The position numbers were made by a program, and so were the translations under genes. A DNA stretch of 23,383 nt from QHWK01 sp035315685. GTDB lineage: Bacteria > Acidobacteriota > Vicinamibacteria > Vicinamibacterales > CAVVIG01. Each line of letters starts with the position of its first letter. The stretch's first letter is position 1. This document shows, piece after piece, positions 1-6,861 of the stretch. The stretch is from contig DATFXR010000703.1 in NCBI GenBank assembly GCA_035315685.1, forward strand, positions 1 through 23,383, written 5' to 3'. The notes beneath the pieces are model-generated. The model worked only from the letters and a program-made list of their open reading frames with translations. It was not told where the DNA came from and did no database searches.

Positions 1-321
1 GATCTGGCGCGTGCACGCCCCCGTATACGCTCCGCGCTCCCGGCCGAACAACTCGCTTTCGATGAGGGCCGCCGGAATCGCCGCGCAGCTCACGCAGACC
101 ATCGGCCGGTGCCGGCGTGGACTCGAGTTGTGAATCGCCTGGGCCAGCACTTCCTTGCCCGATCCGGTTTCTCCGAGCAGCAGCACGGTTGCCGGCGTCC
201 GTGCCACCTGCTCAACCTGCGCGAGCACCTTCCACATGGCGGCGCTGTCTGACGCGAGTGGGTTGCGCTGAAACCCGCACGGGTCGCGGCCATGGCTCGA
301 CGACATCGCAGCGCTGTTCAT
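1..321 (-). CDS. Sigma-54-dependent transcriptional activator, AAA+ domain, C-terminus cut by window edge
   Basis: The visible 107 residues are the beginning of an NtrC-type enhancer-binding ATPase that would remodel sigma-54 RNA polymerase. The Walker A motif GETGSGKE is at about residues 50-57. The sigma-54 contact loop follows at about 97-102 as GAYTGA, a tolerated variant of GAFTGA, after the typical ESELFGRERG. Only about 28 residues precede the AAA+ core, so there is no room for a receiver, GAF or PAS input domain in this reading. The start at 321 has GGGAG about 9 bases upstream. It is the last of four same-strand genes that begin with a response regulator at 2394. The DNA-binding domain lies outside the window, so its targets are unknown. 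Identification is firm; the start is less so. Confidence 0.88.
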   Translation of the reverse strand, partial: MNSAAMSSSHGRDPCGFQRNPLASDSAAMWKVLAQVEQVARTPATVLLLGETGSGKEVLAQAIHNSSPRRHRPMVCVSCAAIPAALIESELFGRERGAYTGACTRQI

Positions 322-380
322 GCCTCAATCTCCCATTGATACCGGACGAGGCGCACCTTCGTTCGGCGCCTTTCGTGCCA

Positions 381-1334
381 CTACGGCAGCTTGAACGGCT
401 TCGTTAGAAACGTCGCGAGAATCGTCAGCTCACCCCCTTGTGTCGTCGTCCTCGCGTAGAGCTCCCACTGGTAGTTCACTTTCAGGAAACCGTACAGCGA
501 CCCGTTCCGTGCAAGCGCGAGCGACACTTCCGGACCGAGTGCGAAGACCTTGTTCTTGCCACGGACGAGGATGTCCGGGAATCCCTCGATTTGGTCGTCG
601 GTCAGCTTGAACTCCGTGTAGTAATCGATTCCCGCGGTGAGGCCCCCTTTGAGGAAATCGGCGCCGACGCCTCCTTCGAGGTTCATGGCGGTCCCGACCT
701 TGGTCTCGGTGTTTCTCTTCTTGGAATTGAAGGTGACACTGGCAACGGTGGCGGCGTGATACTGCCGCGACTGAGTCAGATAGACCGTCGTGCCGAAGGA
801 CGGCTCGTGCCCCCACATGCCGAAGCCGGTGTTGTCAGTCGCGCCGGGGCTGAATTGGCCCGTGGGCACATAGATCGTGTAGGCGGCAGTGGCATCGGCT
901 CTCTTGAAATGCCACCCGAGACTGAATGGCACGATGCCGGAATCGGTCAGACCGGGGCCAGGACTCGAATCGATCTCGGTGCCTTGGAGCCGGTTGTCGA
1001 TCGCCGCCGGGAACAGCATCTGGAACCCGTAGAAGCCTCCCAGGATCTTCTTGGGAGTAATGAAGATCAACCCGCCCGCGTACGCAGTACTCGTGATACT
1101 TGCGTCGCCCGGAAGCGGCTCGCCGGCGCTGTTCTTCACCTCGTCAGTGGTGTAGACATAGACCAGCGGCGCGATGAGGTAGATGTCTGGCGGCGGTTGC
1201 GAGCCACCCTTCAGTCCTACGGTACCTCTGATGTGCTGCGTGTTCAGCTGCGCATCGGCCGGCTTTGCGCTGAGAGTCCACAGCACAAGGCCGCCGAGTA
1301 CGATACTCAATCCGCGGACGCGATGCACAGACAT
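381..1334 (-). CDS. Outer-membrane channel-like protein, MetA-pathway/SphA transporter family
   Basis: This 317-residue protein starts with a Sec signal peptide (MSVHRVRG, then a leucine- and valine-rich core, cleavage near ADA at about residue 28). The mature part alternates aromatic and polar strands typical of the Phenol_MetA_deg-like outer-membrane beta-barrel family. Recognisable stretches include the GGFYGFQMLFPAA and YTIYVPTGQFSPG segments and a barrel-closing C-terminus ending in TKPFKLP. Members are annotated as transporters near genes for hydrophobic or aromatic substrate use; the substrate here cannot be read from sequence. AGGA lies about 7 bases before the ATG. It is third in the minus-strand operon, 39 bases after its upstream neighbour. 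I see no disruption. The barrel assignment is by family resemblance and strand pattern. Confidence 0.75.
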   Translation of the reverse strand: MSVHRVRGLSIVLGGLVLWTLSAKPADAQLNTQHIRGTVGLKGGSQPPPDIYLIAPLVYVYTTDEVKNSAGEPLPGDASITSTAYAGGLIFITPKKILGGFYGFQMLFPAAIDNRLQGTEIDSSPGPGLTDSGIVPFSLGWHFKRADATAAYTIYVPTGQFSPGATDNTGFGMWGHEPSFGTTVYLTQSRQYHAATVASVTFNSKKRNTETKVGTAMNLEGGVGADFLKGGLTAGIDYYTEFKLTDDQIEGFPDILVRGKNKVFALGPEVSLALARNGSLYGFLKVNYQWELYARTTTQGGELTILATFLTKPFKLP

Positions 1335-1373
1335 ACTCCGATCCTGCTGACGCCCCGAGGCGTGCCAGAGTTC

Positions 1374-1961
1374 TTATTTCTTGGCTTCAACGCGCACGTT
1401 CTGCAAACGCACCGGCTCGCTCGAGTAGTTCTCGAGCTCGATCGCGTTCTTCTTCTTGTTGTAGGTAATCTTGGTCGCGAGCGCCATCTTGCCTTCACCT
1501 TCGCCGGTCGCCTTGACACGGATTTCGATGAGCGTGAACGGATAGTCGATGCTGCGCGGCTGATCGCGCGCCTCCCAAAAACCAATCCGGCGATCGGTGG
1601 CGATGATGACCTGCTCACCACCGTCCTCGAGCGGGTGTCGGCGTGCGAAATGCAGGTCGTAGCCGAGCGAATTCGGCAAGCGCATGAACCCTACTCGCTT
1701 CGTCTTCTCGAGCGCACTGAGCAGGGCGTTGGGGCCCTTCGCGTTGAAAGCGGTGACCAGCTCCCCGCGCTCGGCGTCTGTGGACCACCGATCGACCTCG
1801 ATGTCGACGACGCTAGACGTTCCGATGCCGATGTTGCTCATGTTGACGGCGAACGCGGTCATCTTCAGCGGCGGGTCGGGTGTTGCCCCTCGCGGGACCA
1901 CGGGCAAGCCGACGATCAAGGTCGCCGTGGTGGCGAGAGCAAGCGTGATGGTGGGTCGCAT
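1374..1961 (-). CDS. Secreted protein of unknown function, conserved-type family
   Basis: The start at MRPTITL is chosen because AAAGGAG lies at good spacing upstream; an in-frame ATG 42 bases earlier has no such site. The 195-residue product begins with a signal peptide (TLALATTATLIVG core) and has no further membrane segment. The mature protein has charged patches such as VDIEVDRWSTDAERGELV near the N-terminus and DYPFTLIEIRVKATGEGEGK near the C-terminus. It ends in a short lysine-rich strand region (ITYNKKKNAIELEN). It resembles small secreted hypotheticals that I associate with Acidobacteriota, but no biochemical role is known to me. It sits 19 bases after the response regulator and 39 bases before the barrel protein, so it is probably cotranscribed with both and acts in the envelope. 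Confidence 0.7.
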   Translation of the reverse strand: MRPTITLALATTATLIVGLPVVPRGATPDPPLKMTAFAVNMSNIGIGTSSVVDIEVDRWSTDAERGELVTAFNAKGPNALLSALEKTKRVGFMRLPNSLGYDLHFARRHPLEDGGEQVIIATDRRIGFWEARDQPRSIDYPFTLIEIRVKATGEGEGKMALATKITYNKKKNAIELENYSSEPVRLQNVRVEAKK

Positions 1962-1980
1962 GGCGTGTTCTCCTTTCAAC

Positions 1981-2394
1981 TCATTTCCGTCGCCCTGTGT
2001 CATCGAGCGGCGGGAAGGGACTGATGTGCAGCTCGCCGCGAAGCGCCGACCGAATCGCCGGCAACAGGTCCTCGCCCACTCGGACCTTCAGCACGTAGCC
2101 ACATGCACCGGCCGCCAGGCTCCTACGCAGCATCGTCTGGTCCGCGTGGACGGTGACGATGACGATTCGCGCTGCAGGGTGACGGCGCACAATCATCTCC
2201 GCCGCGGCGATCCCGTTGATGCCCGGCATCCCGATGTCGGTGATGATCACGTCGGGTTCCAGCCTGTCGCACGCCTCGACTAGCGCACGTCCGTCGCTGA
2301 CACTTTCGACCACGTCGAATTCCTGTTCGAGAAGCACGCGCCAGGACTCCAGCGTAGCCGCGTGATCGTCAGCGAGCAGCACCCTGTGTTTCAT
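1981..2394 (-). CDS. Receiver-only response regulator (NarL/FixJ-like receiver without HTH)
   Basis: The 137-residue protein is a complete CheY-like receiver. The acidic pocket is D9/D10, the predicted phosphoacceptor is D53 in IITDIGMPG, the switch threonine is T81 (VIVTV) and the conserved lysine is K103 (GYVLK). The receiver resembles those of the NarL/LuxR class, yet the chain stops about 16 residues after the last receiver helix, in a proline-rich tail, with no helix-turn-helix. The start at MKHRVLLADD is preferred because upstream in-frame residues do not fit the family. It leads the minus-strand operon, divergent from the porin operon at 2671. It could act by protein-protein contact, for instance on the sigma-54 activator of the same operon, but that is inference. 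No histidine kinase is in view. Confidence 0.88.
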   Translation of the reverse strand: MKHRVLLADDHAATLESWRVLLEQEFDVVESVSDGRALVEACDRLEPDVIITDIGMPGINGIAAAEMIVRRHPAARIVIVTVHADQTMLRRSLAAGACGYVLKVRVGEDLLPAIRSALRGELHISPFPPLDDTGRRK

Positions 2395-2479
2395 CGCGTC
2401 AGCAGTCCCCCCCCTCGAGTGGAGGATAGGAACGAGATCTGGATCCGGGAAGCGGGAGAGTACGCGCGGCACGCTGCGA

Positions 2480-2586
2480 GAAGTACGTTCCGCGCTCGGA
2501 AAAAGTACGGTCGCCGGGGCTTCAGCTCCTGGGAAGTTTTCTGATGGTCGAACGTACTTTTCGGGCCCTGTGGACCGTACTTTTCC
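2480..2586. promoter_or_regulatory. Four-copy AAGTACGKTC site array in a divergent promoter region
   Basis: Between the divergent starts at 2394 and 2671 the core AAGTACG(T/G)TC occurs four times. Two copies read on plus (AAGTACGTTC at 2481-2490, AAGTACGGTC at 2503-2512) and two on minus (at about 2550-2559 and 2573-2582). Spacing within each pair is 22 and 23 bases, close to two helical turns. The second and fourth copies share a longer match including CGGAAAA. The array midpoint is 139 bases from one start codon and 138 from the other. Probably it is an operator for a shared regulator of both operons. I do not recognise the motif as that of a known regulator, and I see no convincing -35/-10 pair. 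Confidence 0.6.
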
Positions 2587-2670
2587 GATGGTTCGCCTCC
2601 CAACGCCCTGGTATCACATGCAGCACGTGCCGGGTTCGCGGGAGTGGGCATGGTTCGGGAGGCGTCGGAG

Positions 2671-3488
2671 ATGAAGCGAGCGCAGACCGGAATACTGGCC
2701 TTGGTCGTCGCGTTCGGCGCGGGAACGGCGTATGGCAGCAGCCGCCGGCAGGCGAAACGGACACGACCGAGCTCGCCAAGAAGACGCAGAACCCGGTCAG
2801 CGATTTGATCTCCGTGCCGCTGCAATTCAACTTCAACACCGGCGGCGATCTGAACGATGCGACGTCTTTCAACCTGAACATCCAACCGGTCATCCCGTTC
2901 AAACTGACGTCGGAGTGGAACGTCATCGCGCGGACCATCGTGCCGATCGACAGCGTGCCGGGTTCGGAAGGTGTGTCCTACAGCGGCGTGGGCGACATTC
3001 AGCTTCAGTTGTATCTGACGCCCGCCACACCTGGCGCCCTCATCTACGGCATCGGACCGGTCTTTTCATTTCCGACGGCGACCGCACCGCCGCTTCGCAC
3101 CGGCACGTGGGCGGCGGGACTTGGGTTCGTCGCACTGACGATGAAAGGGCCATGGGTGATCGGTGGCCTGGTCACCCAGTTGTGGCCGATATCGGATACC
3201 GGCGGCGACCCCAGGACGAACCTGCTCGTCCTGCAGCCTGCAGTCAACTACAACTTCGGCCGAGGATGGGCGATGTCATTCTCGCCCTCGATCACCGCGA
3301 ACTGGGACGGATCCGCCGGCAACCAGTGGACCGTTCCGCTGGGCCTCGGCATCACCAAAACGACCGTCTTCAACGGACGACCGATGAATGTCGGTCTTCA
3401 GTATTTCGACAACGTCGAGCGGCCACAGGGGTCGGCCGGCTACCAGCTTCGATTGGCCATCTCGCTGCTCTATCCGGAGAAGAAGTAA
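2671..3488 (+). CDS. Outer-membrane beta-barrel protein ('neuromedin U'-annotated porin-like family), frameshifted near 2734
   Basis: A signal peptide begins at ATG 2671 (MKRAQTG, hydrophobic core, AYG) in one frame. The mature protein continues in another frame with TTELAKKTQNPVSDLISVPL, the N-terminal signature of a beta-barrel family often mislabelled neuromedin U. Adding one G in the GG at 2734-2735 joins both frames as AYGQQPPAGETD, giving about 272 residues. The body alternates strands (FNLNIQPVIPF, WNVIARTIVPI) and ends in LRLAISLLYPEKK, fitting an outer-membrane barrel. An unframeshifted reading from 2544 exists but has no signal peptide and reads an implausible N-terminus. It opens the plus-strand sulfatase operon and may pass substrates across the outer membrane (inference). 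The shift may be a sequencing indel rather than an inactivating mutation. Confidence 0.8.
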
Positions 3489-3489
3489 A

Positions 3490-3505
3490 TGCTGGCGCGC
3501 CAGCA
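3490..3505 (+). other. Intercistronic perfect palindrome/hairpin
   Basis: TGCTGGCGCGCCAGCA is a perfect 16-base palindrome starting one base after the TAA of the barrel gene and 19 bases before the next start. No T-run follows, so it is unlikely to be an intrinsic terminator. It may act as an mRNA-processing or stabilising hairpin between the two cistrons. Confidence 0.5.
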
Positions 3506-3524
3506 GAACCCAAGCGAGGGAACC

Positions 3525-5693
3525 ATGAGACAACGAAACGTACGCCTCGCGGTGCTCACGATGATGGTCCTCGAGCCCGTCGTGGTCGCGTTGGCGCAGG
3601 CGCCGCCTGCGCAAGCCACCCAGGACATCGGCTGGCCGCGCCAGCTTACGAAGGACGGCGCGACGCTGACGATCTATCAGCCGCAGCTCGACGGCTGGAA
3701 GAACTACAAGGAACTGACCGCGCGGGCGGCTTTCTCCTTGAGGCCCGCCGGCGGCGACGAAACGCTCGGCGTCGTGTCGGTGAAGGCCGACACGATGGTC
3801 GACAAGAACACGCGGACTGTGTTTCTACGCGACGTGAAGGCCGAGAGCGTACGGTTTCCCTCGCTCGATCCTGGCGCCGCCGATCGGATGGAAAAGCTGT
3901 TCAAGTCGATCCTGCCAACCGGCGGCCAGCCGATCGCGCTCGATCGGCTGATGGCGGACATCGAAAAAGACAAGGTACCGGCGACGCCAGTCGCGGTGAG
4001 GAACGATCCGCCAGCGATCTTCTACAGTGCGAAGCCAGGAATCCTGCTCATCGTCGAAGGTGACCCTGTGTTGAATCCGATCCAGGGCACCAGTCTCGCC
4101 TCCGTCGTCAACACGAACTGGGATCTATTTCAGGAGAAATCGACGAAGCGCTACTACCTGATGTACAGCACCGGCTGGCTCGCCTCGAACGAGTTGAAGG
4201 GACCGTGGACGACCACCCAGACCGTTCCGCCGGACATGGCCAAGCTGCCGGCCGGCGACAACTGGGATCCGGTCAAGAACATGGTGCCGCCGCCGCCGCC
4301 AACTGGCGCCGTGCCGCAGGTCTTCTACAGCAACGTGCCGGCCGAGTTGATCAGCCTGCGAGGCGCGCCGGTCTACAGCACGATTCCACAGACGCAGCTC
4401 CTATACGTCACCAACACGAACAACGATCTTTTTCTGCACAATGGCGAGCGTCAATTCTACGTCCTGCTGTCGGGCCGGTGGTTTCGCAGCGCCGCGCTCG
4501 AGGGACCGTGGACGTACGCGGGTGCGAATCTACCGCCCGACTTCGCCAAGATTCCGGCGGCGTCGCCAAAGGCGCACGTGCTGGCGTCAGTGCCGGGCAC
4601 ACAGGAAGCGGCCGATGCGGTGATGCTCGCGCAGATCCCGACGTCGGCGGTCGTCAACAAGGCTGAAGTCGAAGCGAAGGTCAAGGTCCAGTACGACGGC
4701 GACCCGCAGTTCAAGCCGATCGAACAGACCTCGCTGCAGTACGCCACCAACACGCAGGAGAAAGTGATCAAGGACGGCGATCTGTACTACCTCTGCTTCC
4801 AGGGTGTGTGGTTCATGTCCACGAAGCCGAACGGCCCCTGGAAGACGGCGGATTCGGTGCCGAAGGAGATCTACACGATTCCTCCGAGCTCGCCGGTCTA
4901 CAACGTGACCTATGTCACGCAGGGAAACGCAACGGCGACAACGGTCGAATCGAGCCACACCGGCGGGTACCTGGGCATGTTCGTCATCGGTGCGGCTGTC
5001 GGGGCGGCGATCTGTTATGGCACCGGCTATTACCATCCGCCGTACATCTACTACGGCCCTGGGCTGGCGTATCCGATCTACCGTCCGTGGCCGGCGACCT
5101 ACGGCGCCGCCGCCGTCTACAACCCGAGAACGGGCGGGTATGCAGTGGGCCGCGCCGCCTATGGACCGTACGGCGCCGCCGGCACCTCGGCCTGGTACAA
5201 CCCGGCGACCGGACGCTACGGACGCGCCGCCAGCGTGCAGGGTTGGTACGGCGGACGTACCGCTGCCAGCACCTACAACCCGTGGACGGGCACCTACGCC
5301 CACACCAACCAGGGGCACAACGCGTACTCGCAGTGGGGCAGCTCGGTCGCCACCCGAGGCAATCAATGGGTCCAGACCGGGCACGTCACGACCGCCGGCG
5401 GCACGACGGCAGGCTATCGCACTTCCACGGGAACATCGGGCGTCGTCCACACCGGTGTGAACGGCACCGTCGCGAGGACGAGGAACGGCGTCTATGCCGG
5501 CCACGACGGCAACGTCTATCGGCGGAATGGCGCCGGCGACTGGAGTCAGTACTCGAGAGGCAGCGGCTGGTCGTCGGTCGACCGAGGCACCGTGCAGTCG
5601 CAGGGCCTTGAACGCTCGGCGCTGGGGCGCGAGCGTGGTGAGCAGCAGGTGCGCCGCTTCCAGGGCGGCGGCGCCGCGCGACGGCGACGCTGA
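3525..5693 (+). CDS. Secreted multi-repeat protein with Tyr/Gly-rich tail (resembles proteins labelled carbohydrate-binding family V/XII)
   Basis: The start at MRQRNVRL is chosen for GAGGGA just upstream; 722 residues result. A signal peptide is followed by an N-terminal domain (about 35-150) opening with DIGWPRQLTKDGATLTIYQP. Three imperfect repeats of about 70-80 residues then occur at roughly 164-242, 264-344 and 386-452. Each pairs a FYS or QYD strand with a YVTNTNNDLF-like segment and ends in W-x(7-9)-GPW followed by a VPP/LPP/VPKE turn. A Gly/Ala hydrophobic stretch (about 482-500) could span a membrane. After it come Tyr/Gly-rich units with YNPRTGGY, YNPATGRY and YNPWTGTY, and a basic RRR-rich end. 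I recall similar proteins carrying a carbohydrate-binding label, a weak basis for function. It lies between the barrel gene and the FGE gene and is probably a surface or periplasmic partner. Confidence 0.75.
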   Translation: MRQRNVRLAVLTMMVLEPVVVALAQAPPAQATQDIGWPRQLTKDGATLTIYQPQLDGWKNYKELTARAAFSLRPAGGDETLGVVSVKADTMVDKNTRTVFLRDVKAESVRFPSLDPGAADRMEKLFKSILPTGGQPIALDRLMADIEKDKVPATPVAVRNDPPAIFYSAKPGILLIVEGDPVLNPIQGTSLASVVNTNWDLFQEKSTKRYYLMYSTGWLASNELKGPWTTTQTVPPDMAKLPAGDNWDPVKNMVPPPPPTGAVPQVFYSNVPAELISLRGAPVYSTIPQTQLLYVTNTNNDLFLHNGERQFYVLLSGRWFRSAALEGPWTYAGANLPPDFAKIPAASPKAHVLASVPGTQEAADAVMLAQIPTSAVVNKAEVEAKVKVQYDGDPQFKPIEQTSLQYATNTQEKVIKDGDLYYLCFQGVWFMSTKPNGPWKTADSVPKEIYTIPPSSPVYNVTYVTQGNATATTVESSHTGGYLGMFVIGAAVGAAICYGTGYYHPPYIYYGPGLAYPIYRPWPATYGAAAVYNPRTGGYAVGRAAYGPYGAAGTSAWYNPATGRYGRAASVQGWYGGRTAASTYNPWTGTYAHTNQGHNAYSQWGSSVATRGNQWVQTGHVTTAGGTTAGYRTSTGTSGVVHTGVNGTVARTRNGVYAGHDGNVYRRNGAGDWSQYSRGSGWSSVDRGTVQSQGLERSALGRERGEQQVRRFQGGGAARRRR

Positions 5694-5717
5694 CAACCGA
5701 CAGAGTGAGGACAGTCA

Positions 5718-6839
5718 ATGCGCACAGCACTCATCGGACTGGGAATCGTCGCCGGGCTGACGGCGACCATGCGTGACACCGACCACGCCAGTGGCCCGTT
5801 GCATGAGACTCTCGAGGCGGCGCCGGTCGACACGTCAGGGCCGTCCATGTCCGAGCGAGCCTTCCTGCGGACGGTTCCCAACACGTCGGCGCCGCTGGCG
5901 CCCGCGCCCGCCGGAATGGTCTGGATTCCCGGCGGCGAGTTCTCGATGGGCGCGAACGATCCGCCCGACATGAGCGCGGTCGGCATGCAGGCGACGGAGG
6001 ACGCGCGGCCGATCCATCGCGTGTACGTCGATGGCTTCTTCATGGACGCGACCGACGTGACGAACGCGCAATTCGCGGCGTTTGTCCGCGCGACCGGCTA
6101 CGTTACCGTCGCCGAGCGGAAGCCGCGCGCTGAAGATTTTCCAAGCGCGCCGCAGGAAAACCTCGTCGCCGGATCCGTGGTGTTCTCGCCGCCGAACCAT
6201 GCCGTGCACCTGGACAACCACTTTCAATGGTGGGGCTACGTGGCAGGCGCGGACTGGCGGCATCCGCTGGGTCCGAAGAGCGACATCAAGGGCAAGGACG
6301 ACTATCCAGTCGTGCACGTGGCGTACGAGGACGCCGACGCGTACGCGCGCTGGGCGGGCAAACGTTTGCCCACCGAGGCCGAGTGGGAATTCGCCGCGCG
6401 GGGGGGACTGAGCGGAAAGCCGTTCGTCTGGGGCGACGACTTCCGGCCGAACGGCACGTGGATGGCCAACACACACCAGGGCCACTTTCCCGATCACGAC
6501 ACGGGTGACGACGGCTACATCGGGCTGACGGCCGTCGCGAAATTCCCACCGAACGCGTACGGCCTCTACGACATGGCCGGCAATGTCTGGCAGTGGACGA
6601 GCGACTGGTATCGCGCGGACTACTACGCACAGCTCGTGGCCGCGGGCGCCGTTGCGCGCAATCCGCGCGGGCCGGGCTCGTCGTTCGATCCGTCCGAGCC
6701 GGGCCAACCGAAGAAGGTCCATCGCGGCGGATCGTTTCTCTGTACCGACCAGTACTGCTCGCGGTACATGGTCGGCACGCGTGGTAAAGGAGAGCTCGGC
6801 ACGGGAACCAATCATCTCAGTTTTCGTTGCGCGAAGTGA
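5718..6839 (+). CDS. Formylglycine-generating enzyme (sulfatase maturase, SUMF1 type), possibly exported
   Basis: FGE oxidises the cysteine of a CxPxR motif in sulfatases to formylglycine using O2 and copper. The 373-residue protein carries the fold's hallmarks: GMVWIPGGEFSMG (67-78), LPTEAEWEFAARGG (217-230), GLYDMAGNVWQW (282-293) and RGGSFLC...YC (336-347). C342 and C347 have the spacing of the copper-binding active-site pair of human FGE (Cys336/Cys341). The ending is NHLSFRCAK. The N-terminus is MR plus a hydrophobic run (TALIGLGIVAGLTA), which could be a signal peptide or anchor. GAGGA lies about 8 bases before the ATG. It starts 24 bases after the repeat gene and ends 22 bases before the sulfatase start, which strongly suggests that sulfatase is its substrate. 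No disruption is seen. Confidence 0.93.
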   Translation: MRTALIGLGIVAGLTATMRDTDHASGPLHETLEAAPVDTSGPSMSERAFLRTVPNTSAPLAPAPAGMVWIPGGEFSMGANDPPDMSAVGMQATEDARPIHRVYVDGFFMDATDVTNAQFAAFVRATGYVTVAERKPRAEDFPSAPQENLVAGSVVFSPPNHAVHLDNHFQWWGYVAGADWRHPLGPKSDIKGKDDYPVVHVAYEDADAYARWAGKRLPTEAEWEFAARGGLSGKPFVWGDDFRPNGTWMANTHQGHFPDHDTGDDGYIGLTAVAKFPPNAYGLYDMAGNVWQWTSDWYRADYYAQLVAAGAVARNPRGPGSSFDPSEPGQPKKVHRGGSFLCTDQYCSRYMVGTRGKGELGTGTNHLSFRCAK

Positions 6840-6861
6840 GTGAGCGCAGATGAGGATGACC

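Noticed and set aside
438..2024. Large plus-strand open reading frame
   Set aside because: It lies antisense to three recognisable minus-strand genes, has no ribosome site and no domain; it is a GC-rich shadow.
2604..2624. Sigma-54 promoter before the barrel gene (TGGTATCACATGCA)
   Set aside because: GG and GC are only 10 bases apart instead of 12.
2544..2670. N-terminal extension of the barrel gene from ATG 2544
   Set aside because: It gives an arginine/cysteine-rich leader without a signal peptide and overlaps the operator array; a perfect signal peptide exists at 2671 in the adjacent frame.
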